Under the pieces are notes generated by a model. That model made no database searches. It worked only from the letters and a program-made list of their open reading frames with translations, and was not told the origin of the DNA. A DNA stretch of 12,704 nt, from NCBI GenBank assembly GCA_035637315.1, contig DASPXK010000061.1, positions 1 through 12,704 on the forward strand, read 5' to 3'. Each line of letters starts with the position of its first letter. The first letter of the stretch is position 1. Source of the stretch: DASPXK01 sp035637315. Its GTDB lineage: Bacteria > Chloroflexota > UBA6077 > JACCZL01. This document shows positions 1 to 6,136 of the stretch, piece after piece. A program made the position numbers and the translations under genes.

Positions 1-312
1 GAGGGGATCACGTTGTCGCCCTGGGCAACGTTCCCCGACGCGGACCCCATGCTCGGAATCCATTTTTACAAGGCCAAGACCCATAACGACGACAAGGTCA
101 ATGCGCTGATCGAACAGGAGCGGAACACGCTCGATCCGACCCAGCGACTGAAGGCCATCGAAGAGCTTGGCCGCTACATCCACGACCAGGGGTACATCCT
201 GGAGGTCCACAGCCAGGACGAGTTCTGGGCGAAGCGCAAGAATCTGGAGTGGACCCCCCTGGCATCAGGAGGCACTTACATGCTGCTGTATCGGCTGGCA
301 GCGCGAGCCTGA
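1..312 (+). CDS. ABC transporter substrate-binding protein, family 5 (C-terminal part, cut by window edge)
   Basis: This is the C-terminal end of a periplasmic or lipid-anchored solute-binding protein for a Dpp/Opp-type ABC importer. The frame is open from base 1 and ends at TGA 310-312, so the start lies outside the window; the TTG at 13 is an internal codon. The roughly 103 visible residues match the end of the SBP encoded at 4342-6030 along their whole length at roughly half identity. Shared landmarks are EGITLSP at the left edge, HFYK, RLK, GRY.HD and QDEFWAKRKN. Nothing downstream belongs to it: the next gene is convergent and only 12 nt away. It is probably the last gene of a neighbouring transporter unit related to the operon further right. 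Confidence 0.9.
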   Translation, partial: EGITLSPWATFPDADPMLGIHFYKAKTHNDDKVNALIEQERNTLDPTQRLKAIEELGRYIHDQGYILEVHSQDEFWAKRKNLEWTPLASGGTYMLLYRLAARA

Positions 313-324
313 TGGCGTCTGGCG

Positions 325-1386
325 TTAGCCCGACGCGACCGGGGCTTGCGCCTCGACCGACACTCCCTGGCGGATCATATTCCGCAAGGCCGTCTGGCCA
401 ACCGAGCCAGTCTCCTGCCAGTTAGCCATCGGCGTCTCGGCAAACTGGTTGGCGGGATAGAAGACGGCTTGCGCGTAGACCGGCACGTAGATCTCGAATC
501 GGCTGCGAAGCAAGCGGTTGCGCATCGTCGTGTCGCGACGCGCCTCCCGAAGCTTCTCGACGTCGACCATCGCCGTGGCCCGTGGGGACGGCTCCGAGCC
601 GGTCTCGATAGCCAGGACGTTGCCGTCGAAGTCGACGATCTGCGAACGGCCGCCCAGTGGACCATCACCCTGAGCGAAGCCGATCGGGCCCGCCACGTTG
701 GTGCTCACCAGATACAGCATGTTCTCGTACGCGCGCACCACCTTCGCAGCATCGGTTGCGGGCCCCGTGGTCCCGTTGTCCGGGTGGAGCAAGACCTCCG
801 CGCCACGCAGCATGAACATCCGCGCCGCCTCCGGCACGCTGATCTCGCCACACGGGAACATCGAGATCCGGCCAAGCTCCGTGTCGACGACGGGAAACGT
901 TTTCTCAATCCCGTACCGGGCAAGGTACGCGTCCATGAGGTCGTGCGGTGATGGCCACTGCGCGGTGTAGATGCGGCGGTAGCGCAGGACCACGTCGCCG
1001 TTCGGATCAATCAGGAACGAACAGTTGAAGTACCTGCCCGGCCACTCGGGATCGAATTCGAAGTGGTTGGCGCCAACGTAAACGCGGTACTCGCGAGCCT
1101 TCTCCTGCAGCGGGCGGGAAATATCGCCGGGCAGGGTGTAGGCCGCCCTGTCAATCCACTGCTGGACGTCCTCCTTCAGTGGTGGACCCTGGAAGGCGAA
1201 CTCCGGAAACAGCAACAGGCGAGAGTCGTTCGTGTCAGAGCTCTCGAACACGGCGTCGATCATCCGCGTCGCATAATCGAGGTTCTGGCGGATGATCCGC
1301 CAGGCTTCGTCCCGGTTGGCAGAACCGGTCGCCACTCGGGACGGCATCTGCATGCAGGTGGCTCGCCAGGGGTTGATCGGCATCAC
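325..1386 (-). CDS. Carbon-nitrogen hydrolase, nitrilase/aliphatic amidase (AmiE)-like
   Basis: This 353-residue protein belongs to the nitrilase superfamily, cytoplasmic thiol enzymes that cleave amide or nitrile C-N bonds with a Glu-Lys-Cys triad. The nucleophile region reads RISMFPCGE, with Cys179, followed by an MLRGAEVLLHP segment as in amidases. The general base lies in LLLFPEFAFQG (Glu62). At the expected lysine the protein reads LRYRRIY, with Arg138 (codon CGC) where AmiE-type enzymes have YRK. The second glutamate of amidases, eight residues later, is also not evident. The start is GTG at 1386 followed directly by ATG at 1383; a GGGAG lies 5 to 8 nt upstream, so either codon could initiate. 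It is the last gene of the minus-strand block. Fold assignment is secure. Activity and substrate (amide, nitrile, carbamoyl) are open because of the Lys-to-Arg change. Confidence 0.85.
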   Translation of the reverse strand: MMPINPWRATCMQMPSRVATGSANRDEAWRIIRQNLDYATRMIDAVFESSDTNDSRLLLFPEFAFQGPPLKEDVQQWIDRAAYTLPGDISRPLQEKAREYRVYVGANHFEFDPEWPGRYFNCSFLIDPNGDVVLRYRRIYTAQWPSPHDLMDAYLARYGIEKTFPVVDTELGRISMFPCGEISVPEAARMFMLRGAEVLLHPDNGTTGPATDAAKVVRAYENMLYLVSTNVAGPIGFAQGDGPLGGRSQIVDFDGNVLAIETGSEPSPRATAMVDVEKLREARRDTTMRNRLLRSRFEIYVPVYAQAVFYPANQFAETPMANWQETGSVGQTALRNMIRQGVSVEAQAPVASG

Positions 1387-1474
1387 GGCGCTCCCTCTGT
1401 CGTCGATCTGCCATCGCGGCGGGCGTGACGGCAGAGTCCGGACCTTTCTAGGATACCAGGCGGTGCTGGGTGAG

Positions 1475-1504
1475 ATACTATCGGCCGCCTGCCGAGGCTT
1501 TCAA
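1475..1504 (-). promoter_or_regulatory. Candidate sigma-70-type promoter for the hydrolase gene
   Basis: Read on the minus strand, TTGAAA (1504-1499) and TAGTAT (1480-1475) are separated by 18 nt. They lie in the 141-nt gap between the HicB-like gene and the hydrolase, about 90 nt upstream of its start. Spacing and hexamers are reasonable for a housekeeping promoter, but it is a motif match only. The hydrolase could instead be read through from the Rieske promoter. Confidence 0.35.
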
Positions 1505-1527
1505 ACCAACCAGGCTGCTGTCGGTCA

Positions 1528-1842
1528 TCAGCGGTCCTCGCTAATGCGCCGGTTTTCGGCCAACCACTTCGCGAACCGGAGCGCTGGCTCGCTGATCGTC
1601 CGGATCCGATAGGGCAGCGGCGGTCGCGGAACCGGGATAGCCTCTCCGCTCTCCAGCCGTCCGAGGATGAACCGCTCGCGAGCCTCTTCGAGCTTGTCGA
1701 TCGCGGTGATCGGCGAGAAGGCCTCTCCGACGCAGCCGGGCAGCTCTGGGTACTCGGCACGGCAGATCCAGCTGCCGTCCGGGCCAACGGCTGGCTCCAT
1801 CGTCATCACATAAGGTACAGCCAGGTGCTCGGCCGGGGTCAC
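1528..1842 (-). CDS. HicB-like small protein (type II antitoxin family), no HicA partner visible
   Basis: This 104-residue protein has the HicB/UPF0150 domain signature. A beta strand near the start (YVMTMEPAV) is followed by GSWICRAEYPELPGC, a helix rich in Glu and Ala (AIDKLEEARERF) and the terminal ESGEAIPVP motif. HicB proteins normally neutralise the HicA mRNA interferase. No HicA-like ORF is adjacent on either side, and the C-terminal 25 residues do not look like a ribbon-helix-helix DNA-binding domain. It may therefore be an orphan or a repurposed HicB-fold protein. The GTG start at 1842 is chosen because AGGAGG sits 7 nt upstream, at 1850-1855. The start lies 4 nt after the Rieske stop, so the two genes are co-transcribed and probably translationally coupled. 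Confidence 0.72.
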   Translation of the reverse strand: MTPAEHLAVPYVMTMEPAVGPDGSWICRAEYPELPGCVGEAFSPITAIDKLEEARERFILGRLESGEAIPVPRPPLPYRIRTISEPALRFAKWLAENRRISEDR

Positions 1843-1846
1843 GCTC

Positions 1847-3115
1847 CTACCTCCTCGTGTGACGCTGCTCGATTTTATCCCGGGTTGCCCCCTCCCAAGC
1901 GACATTGCGCGGCAGCACCAACGAGACTGGATGGACGCAGAACCCCTTCCCCGCGACGCCGAACGGCTCGACGCCATTCTGGAGCTCGCGCGCCGCCTCG
2001 AGCAGCCGTCGGCGGGTCGCGATGACGGCCCCGTCTGTCCCAACCAGGTGCTCTTTGGTTCGGTCGTAGGCCGGTCCCATGCTCTCGGTGATGGCGTTGT
2101 CCTGCTCCTGGTTGCCCGCGATCCCCATCCAGAGGTCGCCACGCTTCTGCGCTGCGCGGTCCATGCCCCAGTCGGTGGACGGATTGTGCAGCGGGCGGTA
2201 CGTCCCTGGAACCAGCTTGCAGTAGATGCCTTGCGTACCGGCTCGGAAGCCAGCAAGCTGCTCCTCAGACAGCGGGCGATCAGCGTACCAGGTAAAGCTA
2301 TAGACCCAGGTGGTATGGTCGTCGATGGGCACCCAGGCGTGGACCCCGAAGGGCGCTGGACCGCCTTCGCTCGGTGTGAAGGTGTACCAGGGCACGAGCC
2401 ACTCGTTGATCCGCCAGTAGTAGTTGTCCGGATCGACGTCGCGCCGAGCGGCGATCAGCAGTCCGTACTCCTTCTCCACGATGTCGAAGGCCGGCTCGGT
2501 GAAATCACGCATCCAGCGGCTTCGCTCGTTCTGCTGGGCGCCCCTGAGCACATTTTCGCGGTGGAGCCAGGCGACGTGGCTCGAGTCGATATCGACTTCC
2601 AGCGCTTGCAGCCAATGGCATTCCTCCAGCCGCTTGGAGGCATAGCGATGAGTGTCGGGAACCAGCAGCCACTCGAAGTCGGGCAGAGCAGGCGTCTTCT
2701 CGACTGGCCCCATGTACGTCCACACCACGCCGCCGGCCTCTTTGCAGGGGTATGCTGTGTGGTTGATGCGCTCGCGAATCGCGGTGTCCAGACAGTTGGG
2801 CGTTTCCACCAGCTTGCCGGAGACCTCGTACTTCCAGCCATGGTACGAACAGCGCAATCCGTTCCCCTCGTTGCGGCCCAGGTACAGAGATGCGCCGCGG
2901 TGTGAACAGAACTCGCCGAGCAACCCGGGTTGTCCCACACTGTCGCGGAAGGCGATCAGATCCTCGCCCATCAATTTGACCCGCACCGGCGGACAGTCGG
3001 GTCCCGGTATCTCCTCGCTCAGCAGAGCCGGTACCCAGTAGCGTCGAAGCAAGTCGCCCATCGGCGTGCCCCGGCCCGTCCGTGACAGGAGCTCGTGCTC
3101 CTCGCGCGTGAACAT
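1847..3115 (-). CDS. Rieske non-heme iron oxygenase, alpha subunit, phthalate 4,5-dioxygenase-like
   Basis: This 422-residue soluble oxygenase would hydroxylate or dihydroxylate an aromatic or similar ring, or dealkylate it, using electrons from a reductase. Residues below count from the ATG at 3115. The Rieske [2Fe-2S] site is Cys70-x-His72 and Cys89-x2-His92 (CSHRG and CSYHGWKY). The catalytic iron motif is Asp177-x2-His180-x4-His185 (DIDSSHVAWLH), and the third ligand is probably Asp339 in NQEQDNAITESMGPAYDRT. These segments are characteristic of the phthalate dioxygenase-like branch. The ATG at 3115 is preferred over that at 3148 because GGAGGGAG lies just upstream and MFTREEHELL matches the usual family start. 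It is first in the minus-strand block, divergent from the GntR regulator gene. No ferredoxin or reductase gene is visible in the window. Substrate unknown. Confidence 0.93.
   Translation of the reverse strand: MFTREEHELLSRTGRGTPMGDLLRRYWVPALLSEEIPGPDCPPVRVKLMGEDLIAFRDSVGQPGLLGEFCSHRGASLYLGRNEGNGLRCSYHGWKYEVSGKLVETPNCLDTAIRERINHTAYPCKEAGGVVWTYMGPVEKTPALPDFEWLLVPDTHRYASKRLEECHWLQALEVDIDSSHVAWLHRENVLRGAQQNERSRWMRDFTEPAFDIVEKEYGLLIAARRDVDPDNYYWRINEWLVPWYTFTPSEGGPAPFGVHAWVPIDDHTTWVYSFTWYADRPLSEEQLAGFRAGTQGIYCKLVPGTYRPLHNPSTDWGMDRAAQKRGDLWMGIAGNQEQDNAITESMGPAYDRTKEHLVGTDGAVIATRRRLLEAARELQNGVEPFGVAGKGFCVHPVSLVLPRNVAWEGATRDKIEQRHTRR
1850..1855 (-). promoter_or_regulatory. Shine-Dalgarno of the HicB-like gene formed by the last two Rieske codons
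   Basis: On the minus strand the Rieske gene ends AGG AGG TAG. The two terminal Arg codons are a perfect AGGAGG ribosome-binding site, 7 nt from the GTG start of the HicB-like gene. AGG is otherwise an unusual Arg choice in this CGC/CGG-biased sequence, which suggests the codons are kept for the signal. A ribosome terminating on the Rieske gene would be positioned to reinitiate. Confidence 0.7.
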
Positions 3116-3265
3116 GGCGACTCCCTCCGCCTGGCCAAGCATTTTCACACGACCCTCGCGGCGTCCAGCTTATTGCTCGACATTGGACTGTAATACGGCA
3201 TCGGACCCGGGCTGTGAGTAAACGGAAAGGCCCGTCGTCTCGCTTGGCATCAAGTCGCGGCCGAG

Positions 3266-3275
3266 CAACATATCA
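3266..3275 (+). promoter_or_regulatory. Possible secondary operator half-site near the Rieske transcription start
   Basis: CAACATATCA shares the 8-mer ACATATCA with operator site 1 in the same orientation, 49 bp away. It coincides with the predicted transcription start of the Rieske promoter. Two sites flanking a promoter would suit repression by looping or roadblock, but this copy lacks the AGGTGA arm and may be chance. Confidence 0.3.
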
Positions 3276-3278
3276 GCC

Positions 3279-3307
3279 ATGCTAGAAAGACACTCTGGCC
3301 CTGTCAA
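3279..3307 (-). promoter_or_regulatory. Rieske-operon promoter (TTGACA-N17-TAGCAT)
   Basis: On the minus strand a consensus -35 box TTGACA (3307-3302) is followed after exactly 17 nt by TAGCAT (3284-3279). Transcription would start near 3272, giving a leader of about 155 nt before the Rieske ATG at 3115. The GntR operator candidate begins 3 nt upstream of the -35 box, so binding there could hinder or contact RNA polymerase. Confidence 0.65.
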
Positions 3308-3309
3308 GG

Positions 3310-3324
3310 GTAGGTGACATATCA
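3310..3324 (+). promoter_or_regulatory. Putative GntR operator, site 1 (divergent region)
   Basis: The 15-mer GTAGGTGACATATCA matches the reverse complement of 4183-4197 at 12 of 15 positions. It forms an imperfect dyad, AGGTGA-CATA-TCATCT, typical in size for FCD-type GntR dimers. It abuts the -35 box of the minus-strand Rieske promoter and lies 39 nt upstream of the gntR ATG. It also contains a TATCAT that could act as the -10 of gntR, although no good -35 precedes it. Binding is inferred from repetition and position, not shown. Confidence 0.6.
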
Positions 3325-3362
3325 TCTGGGCGCGACTGTACGCGAGAAAGGACAAGCTCGGG

Positions 3363-4154
3363 ATGACTGTCCGGCCCAAGTTTGCGCTGGGAGATCGGAA
3401 GATCAAGAGCGCAAAGGCCTCACCTCACCGAAAACGCCCGCTGCGAACTGCCACCGACGCCGGTTCACTGGCCGACGAGGCCTACGGGCAGTTGAAGCGC
3501 AAGATCATTCGGTGCGAGCTGCCGCCAGATCTCCTGGTCACGGAATCCCAGCTGGTCCGTGAGAGCGGGCTCGGCAAGACCCCCGTCCGCGAGGCATTGG
3601 GTCGCCTGGTCCAGGAGGGACTGGTGCGCAACATCCCGCGCCACGGTTACGAGGTCGCGCCGATCACCCTGGGCGACGTGCAGGAGCTATTTGGCTTGCG
3701 GCTCATCGTGGAGCCAGCCGCGGTTCAATTGGCCGCCGGCCACGTCGACGCGGCCGAGCTGCGACATCTCGATGCGCTGTGCGCGGAGGGGGCTGACGCG
3801 GACGATAGCCCAGACGCGCTCGACCGTCACTTGCAAGCCAATCGCGAATTCCACGTCACGGTTGCTCGCGCTACGGGCAACCGGCGTCTCGCGGAGGCCA
3901 TCGAGAAGCTGCTCGACGAAAGCGAGCGGATGCTGCATCTCAGCCTGCAGTTTCGCAACCGCAGGGCGGAGATCATGCACGAACACAAGCAATTGGTGGA
4001 CGCACTGGTGGCCGGCGACGCCGAAGCTTCGCGGCGGATCGCAATCGATCAGATCCTCGCGGCGCAGCGCAACGTGGTAGATGCGCTGCTGTCCAGCCCA
4101 TCCATCCTCTCGGCCCACGTCACGCCTCTGAAGCGGCTGCGATCACGCGCCTGA
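3363..4154 (+). CDS. GntR-family transcriptional regulator, FadR subfamily (FCD domain)
   Basis: This 263-residue DNA-binding regulator is probably the ligand-responsive repressor of the catabolic genes on both sides. After a basic tail of about 35 residues, the winged helix spans roughly 36-98, with the recognition segment GLGKTPVREALGRLVQEGLV and the wing RHGYEV. The FCD ligand domain follows at about 105-240. Its metal or effector site is suggested by NREFHVTVA (His164) and MHEHKQLVDAL (His206, His208). The start is the only ATG upstream of the winged helix; a GAAAGGA lies 11 nt before it, somewhat far. The gene is divergent from the Rieske block and immediately precedes the transporter/Mo-hydroxylase operon. 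Matching operator-like sites lie upstream of both, so autoregulation plus control of both arms is likely. The effector is probably the imported compound or a product of it (inference). Confidence 0.92.
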   Translation: MTVRPKFALGDRKIKSAKASPHRKRPLRTATDAGSLADEAYGQLKRKIIRCELPPDLLVTESQLVRESGLGKTPVREALGRLVQEGLVRNIPRHGYEVAPITLGDVQELFGLRLIVEPAAVQLAAGHVDAAELRHLDALCAEGADADDSPDALDRHLQANREFHVTVARATGNRRLAEAIEKLLDESERMLHLSLQFRNRRAEIMHEHKQLVDALVAGDAEASRRIAIDQILAAQRNVVDALLSSPSILSAHVTPLKRLRSRA

Positions 4155-4179
4155 GGCGCGTGGTTGTGCCGTGCATTTT
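4144..4179 (+). terminator. Hairpin over the gntR stop codon, candidate terminator
   Basis: CACGCGCC (4144-4151) and GGCGCGTG (4155-4162) form a perfect 8-bp GC stem whose 3-nt loop is the TGA stop codon of gntR. A short TTTT follows only at 4176-4179, so it is not a textbook intrinsic terminator. It could still insulate gntR from the operon promoter that begins 20 nt later, or protect the mRNA 3' end. Confidence 0.45.
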
Positions 4180-4181
4180 GG

Positions 4182-4210
4182 TTGACACATCACCTACGTG
4201 CTTCTATCAT
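4182..4210 (+). promoter_or_regulatory. Operon promoter TTGACA-N17-TATCAT with overlapping GntR operator (site 2)
   Basis: A consensus -35 (4182-4187), an exact 17-nt spacer and TATCAT (4205-4210) make the best promoter in the window. The operator-like 15-mer TGACACATCACCTAC (4183-4197) overlaps the -35 box and is the inverted counterpart of site 1. A protein bound here would block RNA polymerase, so repression is expected. Transcription would start near 4217, ruling out the far-upstream GTG at 4198 as the start of the next gene and leaving a leader of about 125 nt. Confidence 0.7.
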
Positions 4211-4341
4211 GCTGTCCTCCGAGTAACGGCGGCGAGAAGAGGAGGAGTGGCCGGGCCGCACTCACCGAGCTCGCTGGGCCGGTGCGAATTTGGGCCCTCT
4301 CCCTTATGGCTCAGGGCCACCGTGTGAGGGAGGAGACCACC

Positions 4342-6030
4342 GTGCAGGACGAGACCGCATCCGCTTTCAGCCTGGGCTTCGGCACGCGCCGCCAGTTCCT
4401 CAAGAGCGTCCTGGGGCTGTCGGCCGTGGTTATGCTCCAGGCATGTGCGCCGCCCACAGCTCCGCCCGCACCTCCTGCCACCACGGCGCCAGCCGCCAAA
4501 CCTACCGAAGCGGCTCCAGCGAAGCCCGCCGCGGCCGCGCCGACCTCCGCTCCCGCACCGGCCGCGAAGGCCGCTGAGCCGACCGAATGGATCGTCGCCC
4601 TCAACGAGGAGCCGCCGTCGCTCGATCCGAATTTCGGCTCGACTACGAGCGCCACCGGCGGCCTCATCCACAGCCACATCTACAACGGCCTGTACTCCTA
4701 CGAAGCGAATCCGGACGGCTCCGGCTACAAGCAGGTCCCAGCGCTGGCGGAGTCCTACAGGCTGGTCGACCAGACGACCTGGGAGTTCAAGCTCCGCAAG
4801 GGCGTGAAGTTCCACAACGGCGACGAGCTGACCGTCGAGGACGTCACCTACACGTTCGACGACTACATGACCGAGAGGTCGCTGCGGAGCTCGCTCCGCA
4901 ATCAGGTCGAGCGGGTCGAAGTGGTGGATCCAGCCACGGTTCGGATCATCACCAAGGGGCCCCACGCCGAGCTGATCTCCACGCTCTCACTCCTGCCGAT
5001 CATCCCGAAGAAGGCCCGCTCGCAGGTGGGAGCGGAAGCGTTCAATGAGAAGCCGATCGGAACGGGCGCAATGAAGGTGGTCGAGTGGGTCAAGGGCCAG
5101 CGCCTGGTGCTGGAAGCGAACCCCAACTACTGGGCTGGCCAGGTCTTCCCGCAGCGGCTCGTGATCCGGATCGTGCCTGACCCCACCACCCGGGTGGCCG
5201 AGCTGAAGACGGGCGGGGTGCATCTGATGGTCCAGCCCGCGGTTGGCCAGCTCAACGAGCTGCGGACCGATCCGAACGTCGACCTCATCACCCTCCGCCA
5301 GTACGGCAAGGGCGGTCGGTCGATGCACTACCTGATCAACACCATCAACAAGCCGTTCGACGATGTTCGCGTCCGACAAGCGGCCAACTACGCGGTAAAC
5401 CGCGACGTTATCCTGAAGAACGTGCTCGAAGGGAACGGCGAGCTGCTGCGCGGCCCATTCTCGTCCGGCTGGCCTGGGTTCGACCCCAACCTGCCCCTCT
5501 ACCTGTACGATCTGGGCAAGGCCAAGCAACTGATGGCCGAGGCGGGCTACGCCGGCGGCGTCGAGACTGAGCTGAACACGTCGTCCGGGGTCTGGCTCCG
5601 AGATCGCGAGATCTCGGAAATCATCGCAGGCCAGCTTGGCGAGATCGGGATCAAGGCCAGGATCGTCACCAAGGAGGCGGTGAAGCTCCTGGCCGACCGC
5701 CTGGCTGGCACGTTCGAGGGTATCACCCTGTCCCCCTTCGCCACGTCGGCCGACCCCGACAGTATGATCAACCTCCACTTCTACAAGATGAAGTTCAACG
5801 CCCCGGACGACCAACTGAACGGGCTATTCGAGAAGACCCGGAGCACCATGGACCCGGCGGAGCGGCTGAAGGTGCTGCAGGATTTCGGCCGCTACGTCCA
5901 CGACAAGGCTTACGTCCTGGAGACCCACACCCAGGACGAGTTCTGGGCGAAGCGGAAGAACGTCAACTGGCAGGTCTATCCATACGGTGACCGGTACGCG
6001 ATGCTCTTTCGCCTCTCGCCGCGCGCCTGA
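4342..6030 (+). CDS. ABC transporter substrate-binding lipoprotein, family 5 (Dpp/Opp type), Tat-exported
   Basis: This protein captures the substrate outside the membrane for the DppB/DppC-like permeases encoded downstream. GTG at 4342 is chosen because GGGAGGAG lies 6 nt upstream and the predicted transcription start (near 4217) excludes the open frame's first GTG at 4198; this gives 562 residues. Twin arginines at 16-17 (GTRRQFLK) and a hydrophobic stretch lead to the lipobox LQAC with Cys35, so a folded protein is exported by Tat and lipid-anchored. Residues 36-75 are an Ala/Pro/Thr/Lys linker typical of Chloroflexota lipoproteins. The SBP_bac_5 fold then runs to the end, with LNEEPPSLDPNFGS near its start and WEFKLRKGVKFHNGDELT. 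The family binds peptides, nickel, sugars and other organic molecules, so the ligand is unknown. It is first in the operon. Its C-terminus resembles the SBP fragment at the left edge. Confidence 0.92.
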   Translation: MQDETASAFSLGFGTRRQFLKSVLGLSAVVMLQACAPPTAPPAPPATTAPAAKPTEAAPAKPAAAAPTSAPAPAAKAAEPTEWIVALNEEPPSLDPNFGSTTSATGGLIHSHIYNGLYSYEANPDGSGYKQVPALAESYRLVDQTTWEFKLRKGVKFHNGDELTVEDVTYTFDDYMTERSLRSSLRNQVERVEVVDPATVRIITKGPHAELISTLSLLPIIPKKARSQVGAEAFNEKPIGTGAMKVVEWVKGQRLVLEANPNYWAGQVFPQRLVIRIVPDPTTRVAELKTGGVHLMVQPAVGQLNELRTDPNVDLITLRQYGKGGRSMHYLINTINKPFDDVRVRQAANYAVNRDVILKNVLEGNGELLRGPFSSGWPGFDPNLPLYLYDLGKAKQLMAEAGYAGGVETELNTSSGVWLRDREISEIIAGQLGEIGIKARIVTKEAVKLLADRLAGTFEGITLSPFATSADPDSMINLHFYKMKFNAPDDQLNGLFEKTRSTMDPAERLKVLQDFGRYVHDKAYVLETHTQDEFWAKRKNVNWQVYPYGDRYAMLFRLSPRA

Positions 6031-6033
6031 ATG

Positions 6034-6080
6034 AGCCAGTAGGCCAGTGGGCCAGCAGGCCAGTAGGCCAGTGGGCAGTG
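6034..6080 (+). repeat. Tandem 8-bp repeat, about six units of GGCCAGTR
   Basis: Five consecutive octamers (AGCCAGTA, GGCCAGTG, GGCCAGCA, GGCCAGTA, GGCCAGTG) and a shortened sixth (GGCAGTG) begin 3 nt after the SBP stop. They fill the first half of the 106-nt gap before the 2Fe-2S subunit gene. The units are too short and too regular for CRISPR. They look like a slippage-prone microsatellite. Each unit carries the palindrome GGCC, so weak hairpins are possible in the mRNA between SBP and enzyme genes. Confidence 0.85.
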
Positions 6081-6136
6081 GATGGTGGATAGACCAGGGC
6101 TCGGTTGGCTGGCCGGAGTTGTGAGCTAGGTTCGGC

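Noticed and set aside
1859..2905. Long plus-strand open frame (348 codons) opposite the Rieske gene
   Set aside because: It is antisense to a gene with complete iron-binding motifs and shows no recognisable family; long antisense frames are expected in GC-rich DNA.
4293..4318. GGCCCT/AGGGCC inverted repeat in the SBP leader as a riboswitch or attenuator
   Set aside because: Only a 6-bp stem with a 14-nt loop and no conserved riboswitch sequence; compatible with chance in GC-rich DNA.
4198..4341. Upstream start for the SBP (GTG 4198 or ATG 4306)
   Set aside because: 4198 lies upstream of the -10 box. 4306 has no good SD, while GTG 4342 has GGGAGGAG 6 nt before it and places the twin-Arg motif at a normal distance from the start.
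4207..5814. Minus-strand open frames (252 and 275 codons) opposite the SBP gene
   Set aside because: They shadow the SBP coding sequence, are low-complexity Gly/Arg/Val-rich or featureless, and have no supporting start signals.
6034..6080. CRISPR array
   Set aside because: Units are 8 bp with no spacers; it is a simple tandem repeat.
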